Shown: one piece after another, positions 32,719 through 40,982 of the stretch | Layout: each line of letters starts with the position of its first letter | Numbering within the stretch: the first letter of the stretch is position 1 | Assembly: GCA_022843165.1 (NCBI GenBank) | Contig: JALHOD010000001.1 | Location: 437,678-501,677, forward strand | Length of the DNA: 64,000 bases | DNA from: Pseudorhodoplanes sp. | GTDB taxonomy: Bacteria; Pseudomonadota; Alphaproteobacteria; Rhizobiales; Xanthobacteraceae | Direction: 5' to 3' | Position numbers and translations under genes: made by a program | The notes under the pieces: model-generated | What the model was told of the DNA's origin: nothing | Databases searched by the model: none | Seen by the model: only the letters and a program-made list of their open reading frames with translations

Positions 32719-34715
32719 ACGAAGCGTCCGGAAAAAACGACAAGGCCGATCTGCTCGCCGCGATCCGTCAGGCCGCGCGGCAGGAGCAGTTTCTTGAAGT
32801 CGTGTCGCCCGAAGAGGCGCGCGACCGTTTCGTGCGTCATCTCGACCTGTCGCCGCTGCCCGGAGAGACCGTGTCGCTGGCAGCCTCGCTCGGACGGGTG
32901 CTCGCGCATGACGTGGTTGCGCCGCTGGACGTCCCGCCGTTCGACCGCTCGGGCGTGGATGGTTTTGCCGTCCGCTCCTCCGATATCGGCGGCGCCAGTG
33001 ACTTCTCGCCCCGCAAATTGCGTCTGAACAACGAAATAATCGCCTGCGGCCATGCTCCACTCATCGAAGTGGCGCCGGGCACGGCCACGACCATCGCAAC
33101 CGGCGGTGTGATTCCGCGCGGCGCGGATGCGGTGGTGATGATCGAGCACACCGAACTTGCCGGCAAACGGGAGACACCCGAAATCGAAATCCGCCGCGCC
33201 GCGGCGCCCGGGCAATTCATCGCCTATGCCGGCTCCGACATTGCCCGCGGCGAGACCGTGCTGCGCCGCCTCACGCCGATCGGCTCGCGCGAGATCGGCA
33301 TGCTCGCGGCCTGCGGCATTGCCAATGTGGATGTCGTGCGAAAACCGCGGGTTGCGGTGCTGTCGACCGGCGACGAACTCGTGCCGCTCGGCCAACCCCT
33401 GCGGCCTGCAGGTATCTATGACAGCAACGGCGTCATCATCGCCGCCGCCATCGCGGAAGCCGGCGGGGAGCCGGTGGCCTTCGGCGCCTTTCCCGACGAC
33501 GAGAGAACTTTGGACACTGCGATGCGCCGCGCGCTCGCGGATTGCGACATGGTCGTGCTGTCGGGCGGCACCTCGAAAGGCGCCGGCGATCTCTCCCATC
33601 GCATCGTGTCGCAGCTTGGAAAGCCCGGCATTCTGGTGCACGGCGTCGCGCTGAAGCCGGGCAAGCCGCTGTGTCTCGCCGTCGTTGAGAACACGCCGCT
33701 GGCGGTGCTGCCCGGATTCCCGACCTCGGCCATTTTCACGTTTCACGCTTTTGTCGCACCGCTCATACGCGCCCGCGCCGGCCTGCAGCGCGAAGCCGCG
33801 AAGACCGTCACGGCGACCGTGCCCGCCCGCATTGCCTCGGAAATGGGCCGCAAAGAATTCGTGATGGTGTCGCTCATCGACAGCGCCGCCGGTCCTGTCG
33901 CGGTTCCGTCCGCCAAGGGCTCCGGATCGGTGACGACATTCTCGCAGTCGGACGGATTTCTGGAGATCGATGCGCTCGCCCATGCACTCGATGCCGGCAC
34001 AACAACCGACGTCACCCTGATCGGCGCCGCTGGGCGCGCTCCCGACCTGGTTGTCATGGGCAGTCACGATGTCGCGCTCGATGCCGTGGTCGGTGGCCTG
34101 GCGGAACGCGGCTTCACCGCCCGTGTCATTGCAATCGGCAGCCATGGCGGGGTAGCCGCGGCGCAACGCGGGGAATGCGATCTGGCGCCGGTCCATTTGG
34201 TCGATCCACAGACCGGCGTCTACAATACGCATCTGCTGTCGCCCGGCTTGTCGCTGGTGCGCGGCTGGACGCGCATGCAGGGCTTTCTGTTCCGCCCGGA
34301 CGACGTCCGCTTCGATGGCAAGAGCACCGACGAAGCGATCAGGAGCGCGCTCGCCGATCCGTCCTGTCTGATGGTCAACCGCAATGCCGGCGCCGGCACG
34401 CGCGTCCTGATCGACAAGCTGCTCGCGGGACAAAAGCCGGCCGGCTATTCCAATCAGCCGCGCTCCCACAACGCCGTGGCCGCCGCGATTGCGCAAGGCC
34501 GGGCCGACTGGGGCATCGCGATCGAGCCGGTCGCGCGGCTTTATGGTTTGCAGTTCGTGCCGATCGCACCAGAAAATTACGACTTCATCCTGCTCGAGAA
34601 ACGGCGGGACAGGCCCGCGGTGCAGGCTTTTCTGGCGGCTTTGCGGGACGAGAGCACAAGGGCAAAAATCCGCGCTTTGGGCATGCGCCCCGCTGAAGAC
34701 GAGATTGCCCGCTAG
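32715..34715 (+). CDS. MoeA fused to a periplasmic-binding-protein-like (LysR-type substrate-binding) domain
   Basis: 666 residues from the GTG at 32715, which overlaps the previous stop. The N-terminal part (about 1-405) is an intact MoeA: DRSGVDGFAVRS, GVIPRGADAVVMIEHTE, LSTGDELVPLG, LSGGTSKGAGDLSH, VALKPGKPLCLAV, LPGFPTSAIFTFH. The C-terminal part (about 430-666) is a PBP-like fold with SHDVALDAVVGGLAERG, GEYDLAPVH-like GECDLAPVHLVD and NRNAGAGTRVLIDKLL. Such fusions are known in archaea and some bacteria. It probably inserts molybdate (or tungstate), with the second domain binding the oxyanion or a cofactor. Confidence 0.92.
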   Translation: MNEASGKNDKADLLAAIRQAARQEQFLEVVSPEEARDRFVRHLDLSPLPGETVSLAASLGRVLAHDVVAPLDVPPFDRSGVDGFAVRSSDIGGASDFSPRKLRLNNEIIACGHAPLIEVAPGTATTIATGGVIPRGADAVVMIEHTELAGKRETPEIEIRRAAAPGQFIAYAGSDIARGETVLRRLTPIGSREIGMLAACGIANVDVVRKPRVAVLSTGDELVPLGQPLRPAGIYDSNGVIIAAAIAEAGGEPVAFGAFPDDERTLDTAMRRALADCDMVVLSGGTSKGAGDLSHRIVSQLGKPGILVHGVALKPGKPLCLAVVENTPLAVLPGFPTSAIFTFHAFVAPLIRARAGLQREAAKTVTATVPARIASEMGRKEFVMVSLIDSAAGPVAVPSAKGSGSVTTFSQSDGFLEIDALAHALDAGTTTDVTLIGAAGRAPDLVVMGSHDVALDAVVGGLAERGFTARVIAIGSHGGVAAAQRGECDLAPVHLVDPQTGVYNTHLLSPGLSLVRGWTRMQGFLFRPDDVRFDGKSTDEAIRSALADPSCLMVNRNAGAGTRVLIDKLLAGQKPAGYSNQPRSHNAVAAAIAQGRADWGIAIEPVARLYGLQFVPIAPENYDFILLEKRRDRPAVQAFLAALRDESTRAKIRALGMRPAEDEIAR

Positions 34716-34740
34716 CCACGGTCACCCATAAGATGGCCGA

Positions 34741-36024
34741 ATGACCATGCGTGGCGTCTGGTTTCTTGTTTTTGCCGTCCTGCTGATCGCACCCGCATCC
34801 GCGCAGTTGCGCGGACATGGCGGCCCGGTGCGAGCGGTCGCGGTGTCGGCCGACGGCAAGGCGGCTATCTCTGGCAGCTTTGACACATCGGCGATTCGCT
34901 GGGCGCTGGATCGCAACGCGGCGGCGCAGGTGCTGCGGTTTCATGAAAGTGCGGTCAACGCCGTCGTGTTTCTGAAGGACGGGCGCATCGCGACCGGCGG
35001 CGAAGACGGCCGCATTGCGGTGTGGCAACCGGACCAGCCTGTGCCGGCCCTCACCTTTCAGGGCCACACCGCGCCGATCGTCTCGCTCGCGATATCGCCG
35101 GACGGAACAACCCTCGCATCCGCCTCATGGGACCGCACCGTCCGCCTCTGGCCGCTTGCGGGCGGCGCCCTGCGCGTGCTCGAAGGTCACACCCAGAATG
35201 TGAACGGTGTCGCATTCGCGCCGGATGGCCGCAGCCTGGTGAGCGCAGGCTATGACGCGACGATCAGAATCTGGCCGCTCAGCGGAAATGGCGAACCGGC
35301 CGTCACCACCGTTCCGACCGCACTCAATGCGGCGGTTGTCGCCAGCGATGGCGAGATCGTGGCGGCTGGCGCCGACGGCAAGCTGTTCTTTCTTGCCCCC
35401 AATGGCGATCTGCGCGGCAGCCTGGAGGCGGCGGAAACGCCGATCATCTCGCTCGCCGTGTCGCCCGACGGCGCGCTGGTGGCCGCAGCCGGCATTCGCG
35501 GCTCGGTCGCCATCGTCGACCGCAAGCCGCGCAGGATCATCCGCACGTTGGTCGGCCCCGGACTGCCTGTCTGGTCGGTGGCGTTTTTTCCCGACAGCAG
35601 GACGTTGCTGACCGGCGGCACCGATCGTCTGGTGCGGCGCTGGAATGCCGAAAGCGGCGAACATGTCGGCGCGGTGCCGATGGGCAATAGTGACGATCCG
35701 CTGGCGGCGTATGCAGGCGATCGCGGCGCGGACATCTATCGCGCCTGCATTGCCTGCCACACCCTGTCGCCGGACGAGGGCAATCGCGCAGGGCCGACAC
35801 TTTCCGGAATTTTCGGCCGCAAGATCGCGACGCTGCCGGGATACAATTTCTCGGACGCGCTGAAGAAGCTCGATATCATCTGGACGCCGGAGACGGTGGC
35901 CAAGCTGTTCGAGATTGGTCCCGCTGCCTATACGCCCGGCACCAAGATGCCGGAACAGACCATCGGCTCGGCCGATGACCGCAAGGCGCTGATGGATTTC
36001 CTCGCGCGCGCCACAAAAAAATGA
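34741..36024 (+). CDS. WD40-repeat protein fused to a cytochrome c domain
   Basis: 427 residues. A signal peptide (MRGVWFLVFAVLLIAPASAQ) leads to the periplasm. Residues about 22-325 hold WD40-type beta-propeller repeats (for example GHTAPIVSLAISPDGTTLASASWDRTVRLW, a single blade). Residues 335-427 are a class I cytochrome c: CIACH heme site at 336-340, and a Met ligand probably in GTKMPE. The propeller could dock to a partner while the heme accepts electrons. It lies between the MoeA fusion and the formate dehydrogenase genes and is convergent with the polyferredoxin gene, so it may take electrons from formate (inference). Confidence 0.9.
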   Translation: MTMRGVWFLVFAVLLIAPASAQLRGHGGPVRAVAVSADGKAAISGSFDTSAIRWALDRNAAAQVLRFHESAVNAVVFLKDGRIATGGEDGRIAVWQPDQPVPALTFQGHTAPIVSLAISPDGTTLASASWDRTVRLWPLAGGALRVLEGHTQNVNGVAFAPDGRSLVSAGYDATIRIWPLSGNGEPAVTTVPTALNAAVVASDGEIVAAGADGKLFFLAPNGDLRGSLEAAETPIISLAVSPDGALVAAAGIRGSVAIVDRKPRRIIRTLVGPGLPVWSVAFFPDSRTLLTGGTDRLVRRWNAESGEHVGAVPMGNSDDPLAAYAGDRGADIYRACIACHTLSPDEGNRAGPTLSGIFGRKIATLPGYNFSDALKKLDIIWTPETVAKLFEIGPAAYTPGTKMPEQTIGSADDRKALMDFLARATKK

Positions 36025-36027
36025 TTG

Positions 36028-38052
36028 TCAGCTTTGCGGCTTGTCTTCGCGTTCACGCAGATAATCTTCGGTCGTGCGCGGTGCAGGCCGTTCCGGCGCG
36101 CCATAGGGATCGAAGCTGTCCTCGGTCATCGCGACCACGCGGCAATCCTCGCACATCTTGAGGACTTCGAGCCGCTTGGCCTGGCCCTTGAACATCCAGT
36201 GCTTGCCTTCGAGCTTGGCGGTCACGCGCTCGATCGTGCTCTTCACGCCGAACGCCTTGCCGCAGCTGATGCAGTGGAACGGCTCCTCTTCCTTCATCAC
36301 CCGCGCTGAGGCGGTGGCGGCGCGGAAATCGAGCTGCGGCTTCAGGCTGATCACCCTTTCCGGGCAGGTCGCCATGCAGAGCCCGCATTGCACGCAGGCG
36401 TCTTCCGAGAATTTCAGCATCGGCCGCTCCGGATCGGCCGACAATGCGCCGGTCGGACAGGCCGACACGCAGGCCAGACACAAGGTGCAGCCTTCGACAT
36501 TGATCTCGACCGCGCCGAAGGGCGCGCCGGCCGGCAACGCGATCGCATCGACGGGCGCAGGAGCGGCCCGGTGCAGTTCGCGGAGCGCAAGCCGCTGCAC
36601 GTCGCGCTTGCCGCCGACCGGAAGGAACGAAGCCGGACGCCGCGTGCCCTCCCCCGGCTCGATCGCGGTCAGGCTTTCGCCGAACACATCGGGATCGTCG
36701 GTTTCAATGGCCGCAACCCGACCTGTCCCGAATCCGAGGCCCGACAGCACCGGCTCTGCCAGGTCGATCGTGCGGCGCAGACCCGTCACGTCATGGCGGG
36801 GGCGGGCGCGCAACAGAAAGCGAACGGCCGATGCGCCATAGGCAAAAGACGCCGCAACCGTTTCAAGCCCGACCTGCGTCACTTCGTTGACGGCCACCGG
36901 CAGGACATTGGCCGGCAATCCTTCGCCATACCGCGCCAGCGCATCGATCATCTCGATGCCATGGGTCTCGTCATGAAACAGGACGACCGGCTTGCTGCCG
37001 CCGGCGTCGCGATAGGCGGCAAGCAGCGTGCGGATCCGTCGCATCAACGTGTCGGCGGTGGGCAAGGCATAGCCGGCGGCACCGGTCGGGCAGACAGCCG
37101 CGCATTGTCCGCAACCCGCGCAGATATGCGGATCGATGGCGACGTAATTGCCAGCCGGCTCGATCGCGCCGGCCGGACACAGATCGAGGCAGCGCCGGCA
37201 ACCGACGATGCGCGAACGAGAATGCGCGCAGAGATCGTCCTTGAAATCGATGTAGCGCGGCTTGTCGAACGTGCCCGTCAGATCGCGCGCCTTCAGCGCA
37301 GTGCGCAGTATTGCGGCCGGATCGCCGGGATCGGCGCGCAGATAGCCTTCGCGCAGATCGGAGGCCGGGAACAGGGGGGCGCCGCCGGACAGGTCGAGGA
37401 TGATGTCGCAATGCGACGTGGCCGCGTTGCGCGGCGCGCCGAAGGACAAAGTCGCGCGCGACGAGGGAACCGGCTGGGCGTAGTCATCGACATTGATCTC
37501 GAATTTGCCGAGATAGCCCTTGGCCGAACGGATCGTGCCCTGCACCACCGGAAAGTCCGTCACCCGGCGCGGCGGCAGATTCGCCGGCTGCGAAATCATC
37601 ACCGTGACGTCGAGGTGATCCTTCAGCAGATCCGCGATCTCGATCGCCTTTTCGTCGCGGCCATAGATCAGGACGATGCCTTCGCTGGTGAAGCTGACAA
37701 AAGGTATGTCGGGTGCGGGTTCTGCTCCCGCCGCGAGCAGAGCCGCCATTTTCGGCGCCGCTCTGGCAGCCTGGCCCGACCAGCCCGCGGTTTCGCGGAT
37801 ATTCACGAAGGTGATTTCAGGATCGGCCGCCTCTGCGGCGATTTCGGAAAAGACCGGCGATTCCTGCGTGCAGGCGACCGTAATCGGATCGCTTCCGGCG
37901 GCAAGCTTGCGAAAGCGGTCGAGTTCCGCCCGGCAGAGTTGGCGGCCCGACGTCACCTCCGCGCCGCGGCAGGACCGGCGCAGGGTTTCCGTATCCAGCG
38001 GCATGGTGTCCTCGCAGGAACACACGACAATGTGCCGCTTCTGATCCGCCAT
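36028..38052 (-). CDS. Multi-cluster 4Fe-4S protein (polyferredoxin) of the formate dehydrogenase island
   Basis: 674 residues, no signal peptide, so cytoplasmic. An N-terminal domain of about 260 residues (with CSCEDTM) is followed by a dicluster region (CRRCLDLCPAGAIE and CAGCGQCAAVCPTGA, about 275-325). A second middle domain follows, then another dicluster (CTLCLACVSACPTGAL and CVQCGLCMATCPERV, about 530-585). A final part holds CISCGKAF and CEDCR, which may bind a metal. The array could move electrons between formate dehydrogenase and other donors. It is read against the cytochrome fusion gene and is divergent from the uncharacterised cassette at 38160. Confidence 0.85.
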   Translation of the reverse strand: MADQKRHIVVCSCEDTMPLDTETLRRSCRGAEVTSGRQLCRAELDRFRKLAAGSDPITVACTQESPVFSEIAAEAADPEITFVNIRETAGWSGQAARAAPKMAALLAAGAEPAPDIPFVSFTSEGIVLIYGRDEKAIEIADLLKDHLDVTVMISQPANLPPRRVTDFPVVQGTIRSAKGYLGKFEINVDDYAQPVPSSRATLSFGAPRNAATSHCDIILDLSGGAPLFPASDLREGYLRADPGDPAAILRTALKARDLTGTFDKPRYIDFKDDLCAHSRSRIVGCRRCLDLCPAGAIEPAGNYVAIDPHICAGCGQCAAVCPTGAAGYALPTADTLMRRIRTLLAAYRDAGGSKPVVLFHDETHGIEMIDALARYGEGLPANVLPVAVNEVTQVGLETVAASFAYGASAVRFLLRARPRHDVTGLRRTIDLAEPVLSGLGFGTGRVAAIETDDPDVFGESLTAIEPGEGTRRPASFLPVGGKRDVQRLALRELHRAAPAPVDAIALPAGAPFGAVEINVEGCTLCLACVSACPTGALSADPERPMLKFSEDACVQCGLCMATCPERVISLKPQLDFRAATASARVMKEEEPFHCISCGKAFGVKSTIERVTAKLEGKHWMFKGQAKRLEVLKMCEDCRVVAMTEDSFDPYGAPERPAPRTTEDYLREREDKPQS

Positions 38053-38091
38053 TCCGTCTCCGAACTCACGCGCCCCGGTTTAACCATGACC

Positions 38092-38110
38092 GGTCACGGA
38101 CTGGTCACGG
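38092..38110. promoter_or_regulatory. Direct repeat GGTCACGG with 11-base period
   Basis: Two identical GGTCACGG copies at 38092-38099 and 38103-38110, in the 107-base divergent region between the polyferredoxin and the DUF cassette. A period of about one helical turn fits a dimeric regulator binding one face. Confidence 0.4.
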
Positions 38111-38159
38111 GCCTGCATAGCTTATAACTATACCAAACTAAAGATAGGTGCCGGAGTCG

Positions 38160-38927
38160 ATGTCGCCGACCACACGAACACGCACGTCCAGCCTGACCGC
38201 GCCGGCCATCGAGCTGCCGCCGCCGTTCCGGCTTGTTACCTTGCGCGAGGTAGGCGACGCCTTTGCGCACGCCGTCGCCAACGCCGCGAATGATGGGGCG
38301 GGAACTCTGGTCTATGTCGGCCGCTTCGATCTCGCCGAATTTGCCGTGGTGCTCGAACCCGACGAGCCGCTGCGCATGGCGCGCCGCACAATTTATGCCG
38401 GAATGTCGGCATTGGCCGACGCCCTCACCGTCCTTGCACCACCGGAAACGCCGCTCGAGATCGAATGGCCGGACACGATCAAGGTGAATGTCGGGCTGGT
38501 CGGCGGCGGACGCCTGGCCTGGCCGGATGACGCAAAGGAAGATGAGCCGCCGCAATGGCTGGTGTTCGGCGCCATGATCCGCCTGGTGTCGCTGGCCGAA
38601 GGCGAAGCCGGCCTGCGGCCTCTCACCGCGGCCCTGGAAGACGAGGGTTTCGACGATCTCGCCGCCGACCGCATGGTGGAAACATTTGCCCGCCATCTCA
38701 TGGTCACGCTCGACGCCTGGCAGGAACAGGGATTTTCGGCCGTGGCCAAGACCTATCTGCCGCGGCTCGCGCCGGAGGCCGAGAAAGGCGTGCGGCGCGA
38801 CATCGACGAGAACGGCGACCTGCTGGTGCGGCGCCTGGGCAAGGGGGATGTGGCACGCCGCAAACTCGCTCCCTCCCTCGCGCAGCCGTCATGGCTCGAT
38901 CCCAAGACGCGAGGACCGCGCGCGTGA
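38160..38927 (+). CDS. Biotin/lipoate-protein-ligase-like family protein
   Basis: About 255 residues from the ATG at 38160; a GTG at 38148 would add four. The sequence resembles the biotin/lipoate A/B ligase fold (LPPPFRLVTLREVGDAFAHA and VYVGRFDLAEFAVVLEPD early, then WPDTIKVNVGLVGGGRLAWPDD with the WPND/GxKxGG-like core, about 105-125). The canonical biotin-ligase RGR-type loop is not evident, so ligase activity is unproven. It heads a plus-strand run of five overlapping genes. The next one starts inside its stop codon. Confidence 0.75.
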   Translation: MSPTTRTRTSSLTAPAIELPPPFRLVTLREVGDAFAHAVANAANDGAGTLVYVGRFDLAEFAVVLEPDEPLRMARRTIYAGMSALADALTVLAPPETPLEIEWPDTIKVNVGLVGGGRLAWPDDAKEDEPPQWLVFGAMIRLVSLAEGEAGLRPLTAALEDEGFDDLAADRMVETFARHLMVTLDAWQEQGFSAVAKTYLPRLAPEAEKGVRRDIDENGDLLVRRLGKGDVARRKLAPSLAQPSWLDPKTRGPRA

Positions 38928-39463
38928 AACTGTTGCGCACCATCCGCCTCGACCCGTCCGACACATTTGTGTTCGAACGAGCGGCCGAGCCCGGGGAATG
39001 GGCGGTGTCCGGCGGATTCATGTTCTCCGACGACGACCCCGCCCAATTGCAGGGAAAGGCCCGCACCGCATTCCGCGCCGGATTTCTGGGCGTGGACTCG
39101 CTCGGCTGGTCGACACTGGTGCAGATCGTTGAGGCCACCGGGGAGGACCGCGCTGCTTTAGTTGACGCCTTGGCGCAACGCCTGATCCGGAATTTCGGAG
39201 CGCCCGATCTCGAAGCCGCCCGCGCCGCCGCCGATGAAGAGGTCAGCTTCGCTGAATCCTTGTGCACGCAACCGGCCGATACCCTGATCGCCGTGCACCG
39301 CGCATTCGAGAATGGAGAATTGCGCGAAGCCTTTCGCACCTTGCGTCCACGCGGTGGACCGAAGCCGTTGCGCGCCTTTTCCTTTCTGGATGTCGAGGGC
39401 GAGGATGAGACGCCGGCGGACCAGGTCGATCTGGTCACGCTCGCGCAGGGAGAGCGCAAGTGA
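38924..39463 (+). CDS. DUF6505-like protein of the formate dehydrogenase island
   Basis: 179 residues from the GTG at 38924, which overlaps the previous stop by four bases; an ATG at 38891 is an alternative. It starts KLLRTIRLDPSDTFVFERAAEPGEWAVSGGFMF, and carries GKARTAFRAGFLGVDSLGWSTLVQI. The second half is acidic. I recall it as a DUF6505-type family found near formate dehydrogenase genes in this group; function unknown. It overlaps the next gene by four bases, so these proteins are made together. Confidence 0.75.
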   Translation: MKLLRTIRLDPSDTFVFERAAEPGEWAVSGGFMFSDDDPAQLQGKARTAFRAGFLGVDSLGWSTLVQIVEATGEDRAALVDALAQRLIRNFGAPDLEAARAAADEEVSFAESLCTQPADTLIAVHRAFENGELREAFRTLRPRGGPKPLRAFSFLDVEGEDETPADQVDLVTLAQGERK

Positions 39464-40467
39464 AAGATTTCTGGCTTGCCTGCGGACATCATCTGCTCGA
39501 CCGTGATGAAGGCGGCGGCCTCGTGGTCACCGACGAATTTCTCAAGATCTATATGGCGCGGCCGGAACTGGCGCCGCCGCCGGAGGCCTGCGTCGTCGAG
39601 AAAATCCTGCATGCCGCGGTGCTGGCCGAGCCGCGCCGCACCGTCAGCCCAGCCGATATCGCCGCCATCGCAGACCCCGATGCGCGCGAAAACTGGACGC
39701 TGATGATCGCCTTTCGCGATCACCTGATCCGCCACAGGACGCTGGAAGCCGCCTATGTCGATCTGGTGCGCAACGGCATCGGCCCGACGCCGCCCTTGTT
39801 CCTGAACCAGCTTGTGCATGTAATCCTGCGCAACGCGCTGGACGGCTGCGAGGACCCGCTCATCCTGCGCGCGGCGGAGGTTTTCTTCCGTCCGCAACGT
39901 CTGACCTTGCATGACGGCTCGCTGATCGCCGCCGACGAGGAAACCATCAGCGGCACCGGCAATACCCCGGCATCACCGCTGGTCTCGATGCTGGGCATTC
40001 CAGCCCAGGCCGACATCGACGTGCTGAATGACGACAACGCCCATCTTTATTGGAAGCACAGCGACCTGTTCCACACCGCCATCGATCTCACCGCCGGCCG
40101 CAGCGGCATCGCAGCTTTGAGCGAAGTGATCAAACGGTGGATCGCCCATGTGCTGGCGGTCGACGTGACTGTCGAGCCGCTGGTTGAGATGCGCGATGTC
40201 AATTTCAGCTGGTATGTGGGGCTGGATGCAGAGGCGACGCGGATCGGCGACGCGCTCTGGAACGGCGAGGATCTCGACGACGCCACGCAGTCTCGCGTGG
40301 TCGGCCTCTTCCGCCTGACATTCCGCGACCCACATGTCGTGATGGAGAAAGTCGGTCAGGAACCGGTCTATCTCATTCTGGCGATGTCGCAGGACAAGAT
40401 CATCCGCATGAAACCGCAGAATCTTGTCACCGGACTTCCGATCCGCCATCTGGAGGCGGTGTCATGA
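39460..40467 (+). CDS. DUF6352-like protein of the formate dehydrogenase island
   Basis: 335 residues, cytoplasmic, beginning MKDFWLACGHHLLDRDEGGGLVVTDEFLKIY. It includes NQLVHVILRNALDGCEDP and FRPQRLTLHDGSLIAADEE, and ends IIRMKPQNLVTGLPIRHLEAVS. It resembles DUF6352, which I recall only from formate dehydrogenase loci in alpha- and betaproteobacteria. It has no recognisable catalytic motif. Overlaps of four bases on both sides show tight coupling with the DUF6505-like and DUF3305-like genes. A role in enzyme maturation is inferred from context. Confidence 0.78.
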   Translation: MKDFWLACGHHLLDRDEGGGLVVTDEFLKIYMARPELAPPPEACVVEKILHAAVLAEPRRTVSPADIAAIADPDARENWTLMIAFRDHLIRHRTLEAAYVDLVRNGIGPTPPLFLNQLVHVILRNALDGCEDPLILRAAEVFFRPQRLTLHDGSLIAADEETISGTGNTPASPLVSMLGIPAQADIDVLNDDNAHLYWKHSDLFHTAIDLTAGRSGIAALSEVIKRWIAHVLAVDVTVEPLVEMRDVNFSWYVGLDAEATRIGDALWNGEDLDDATQSRVVGLFRLTFRDPHVVMEKVGQEPVYLILAMSQDKIIRMKPQNLVTGLPIRHLEAVS

Positions 40468-40982
40468 GCACGGCTCTCGCGCAAATTCCGGTCGGCGTCG
40501 TAGTCGCACGGCGCAAGGCGGACAGCCAGTGGATCGACTACACGTGGCAGCCGGTCAGCGTGCTGGTCGGGCAGCCGGAGGCGCAGCCATGGACGCTGCT
40601 GTCCGATGACGGCGAGACCGCGATGTTTTACGCCGGAAGCGATGTTCTGGAGCTCTACCGCTCCGAAGCTTCGCAGTATCGCGACAATCTCATGGGCGAC
40701 GAGTCGCTATGGGTAGTATTGCAGCCCACCGGCGGCGAACCGCCCTATCAGCTTGCCAAGGTGACGGCCGACCCAAGCGAAGGCGAAGCCTTCACCGAAG
40801 CCGGCGCGGCCATCGTGGAGACCGTCCGCATGCCCGACAGCCTGCGTGATCTTGTCGCCGCATTTGTCGCGGAGCATCATGTCGAGCAGCCCTTCTTCAA
40901 GCGGCAACGCACGCGCGCGGAACCGGAAGCACTGGCACGGCGTGGCCGCATGCAGGACAAGCGGGACGGACAAAAATCATGA
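40464..40982 (+). CDS. DUF3305 domain protein
   Basis: 172 residues. The DUF3305 pattern is present: IPVGVVVARRKADSQWIDYTWQPVSVLVGQPE near the start and HVEQPFFKRQRTRAEPEALARRG near the basic C-terminus. It is known mainly as a neighbour of DUF3306 and formate dehydrogenase genes. It overlaps both neighbours by four bases. No signal peptide or membrane segment. Function is unknown; a chaperone or assembly role is possible. Confidence 0.85.
   Translation: MSTALAQIPVGVVVARRKADSQWIDYTWQPVSVLVGQPEAQPWTLLSDDGETAMFYAGSDVLELYRSEASQYRDNLMGDESLWVVLQPTGGEPPYQLAKVTADPSEGEAFTEAGAAIVETVRMPDSLRDLVAAFVAEHHVEQPFFKRQRTRAEPEALARRGRMQDKRDGQKS

Noticed and set aside
36388-38127. 579-codon open frame opposite the polyferredoxin gene
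   Set aside because: The polyferredoxin strand has four clean cysteine clusters; this frame has no motif and the residue bias of a shadow frame.
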